A stretch of 6,292 nucleotides of DNA from an uncultured Roseburia sp. (GTDB lineage: Bacteria; Bacillota; Clostridia; Lachnospirales; Lachnospiraceae): NCBI GenBank assembly GCA_934358955.1, contig CAKRLC010000119.1, positions 1 to 6,292 on the forward strand. The letters are read 5' to 3'. This document shows, piece after piece, positions 5,462 to 6,292 of the stretch. Numbering within the stretch: the first letter of the stretch is position 1; each line of letters starts with the position of its first letter. The translations under genes were made by a program, and so were the position numbers. The notes under the pieces are model-generated. The model was not told where the DNA came from. It saw nothing but the letters and a program-made list of their open reading frames with translations, and did not search any database.

Positions 5462-6292
5462 TTATGGTTGTGCATAGCGCTTCCGGTAGTCTCTTGGGGA
5501 CTGCTGGAAGCGTTTTTTGAATAGCCGGTTAAAATAAGAGAGATTATCGAAGCCCACTTCTGCTGCAATATCCAGGATCAGGGAATCCGAAGAAAGTAAA
5601 AGTCTGGAAGCCATTGTCAGCCGGTATTCATTCAGATAATCGATAAAGGAGATTCCCATTGTGTTTTTAAAATATTTCATGAAATGGGACTGACTTAAAT
5701 GCACTTCTTTTGAAATATCTTCAATCGTGATTTTTTCCATATAATTGTTTTCTACATATTTAATGATCAGCTTGATTTTTTCTAAGGATTTAAAATCTTT
5801 TTTCTGCACATTTGTGATACAGCAGCGGCTGAATAAAATATAGAAAAGCAGGTAGAGCTGGCTCTTGATAAAAAGCTGGTATGCTGCCGGATTTGTTTTG
5901 CAGATCTCATCATTTGCATCGATGCAGGCAGCAATCTGCGGATAAGCCTCGTCGCCCGGCTGATAAAGAGTTGGAACAGAGATCGTTCCGTCCATCAGTG
6001 GAGAAAAATAATCGGTGGTACAGGCATCCGTCTGTTTTGCGAGAAGTATCTGTGGATGAAAAATGATATTTTCGTATTCCATGTGCTCCTCGCGATACTG
6101 CTCGATCGAATGGAGCTGTCCGGGAAGGATTAGCGCGATCGTACCGGCTGTTACGGCATACTGCTTCAGATCGACGGTAATAAGGCCGCTTCCTTTCTTG
6201 ATGTAGATGATCTCCATCTCGTCGTGCCAGTGGATCGGCACATAGGAAAAATCAAGCGGGATGGAACAAAGATACGTGATATAAGGAAACAT
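5462..6292 (-). CDS. AraC-family transcriptional regulator with cupin sensor domain
   Basis: This is a cytoplasmic DNA-binding regulator; 276 residues are visible, close to a full-length member. The N-terminal cupin-like ligand domain shows HWHDEMEIIYI (21-31) and PGQLHS (57-62). The C-terminal AraC domain (about 172-273) has two helix-turn-helix units, near 189-209 (ITIEDISKEVHLSQSHFMKYF) and 237-260 (ILDIAAEVGFDNLSYFNRLF), followed by the family tail QQSPRDYRKRY. Such proteins commonly activate sugar-utilisation operons in response to a small molecule. The first visible Met is the last codon of the window, so an upstream extension cannot be excluded, although MFPYITYL is a plausible N-terminus for this subfamily. 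It converges on the PAP2 gene, so its promoter and likely targets lie to the right. A link to the glucarate operon is possible but not supported by position. Confidence 0.92.
   Translation of the reverse strand: MFPYITYLCSIPLDFSYVPIHWHDEMEIIYIKKGSGLITVDLKQYAVTAGTIALILPGQLHSIEQYREEHMEYENIIFHPQILLAKQTDACTTDYFSPLMDGTISVPTLYQPGDEAYPQIAACIDANDEICKTNPAAYQLFIKSQLYLLFYILFSRCCITNVQKKDFKSLEKIKLIIKYVENNYMEKITIEDISKEVHLSQSHFMKYFKNTMGISFIDYLNEYRLTMASRLLLSSDSLILDIAAEVGFDNLSYFNRLFKKRFQQSPRDYRKRYAQP
5478..5518 (+). terminator. Strong intrinsic terminator for the plus-strand genes, inside the opposing regulator
   Basis: CGCTTCCGGTAGTC (5478-5491) pairs with GACTGCTGGAAGCG (5499-5512), 14 pairs including two G-T pairs, around a 7-base loop, and is followed directly by six T residues (5513-5518). 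This is a classical rho-independent terminator starting 28 bases after the PAP2 stop. It lies wholly within the last 19 codons of the minus-strand AraC gene. Read on the minus strand the hairpin is not followed by a T-run, so it works in one direction. Confidence 0.88.

Overview
The window looks like a chromosomal segment of a low-GC anaerobic Firmicute, most likely a Clostridia/Lachnospiraceae member. The basis is A/T-rich codon use with many TTA leucines and AGA arginines, strong AGGAG-type ribosome binding sites, an extremely A-rich intergenic region, and the protein types present. No species can be named from sequence alone. There are no rRNA or tRNA genes, insertion sequences, phage genes or CRISPR repeats.

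Layout. Positions 1-370 are an AT-rich control region with a candidate promoter (about 214-242) and three copies of a 9-bp element. Next come five plus-strand genes: a GntP-family organic acid permease (371-1771), D-glucarate dehydratase gudD (1891-3216), a DUF362 protein with a C-terminal cysteine cluster (3307-4401), a divergent signal peptidase II (4425-4874) and a PAP2-family membrane phosphatase (4952-5449). An AraC-family regulator (5462-6292, minus strand) converges on them and reaches the window edge.

The first two genes form a sugar-acid uptake and dehydration unit: the permease probably imports D-glucarate or a related aldarate, and GudD converts it to 5-keto-4-deoxyglucarate. The enzyme that would consume that product is not in the window. 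A strong hairpin terminator separates gudD from the DUF362 gene, yet the DUF362 start follows only about 33 bases later and I see no clear promoter between, so read-through or attenuation is plausible. The DUF362, lspA-like and PAP2 genes are closely spaced in one direction and may be co-transcribed, although they have no obvious metabolic tie to glucarate.

A second strong plus-strand terminator (5478-5518) closes the run. It lies inside the last codons of the opposing regulator gene, so the same bases encode protein on one strand and stop transcription on the other. The regulator's own promoter and target are probably beyond the right edge. The window is mostly ordinary catabolic and membrane genes. 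The parts most worth following up are the DUF362 protein beside gudD, the two terminators and the repeated upstream elements.
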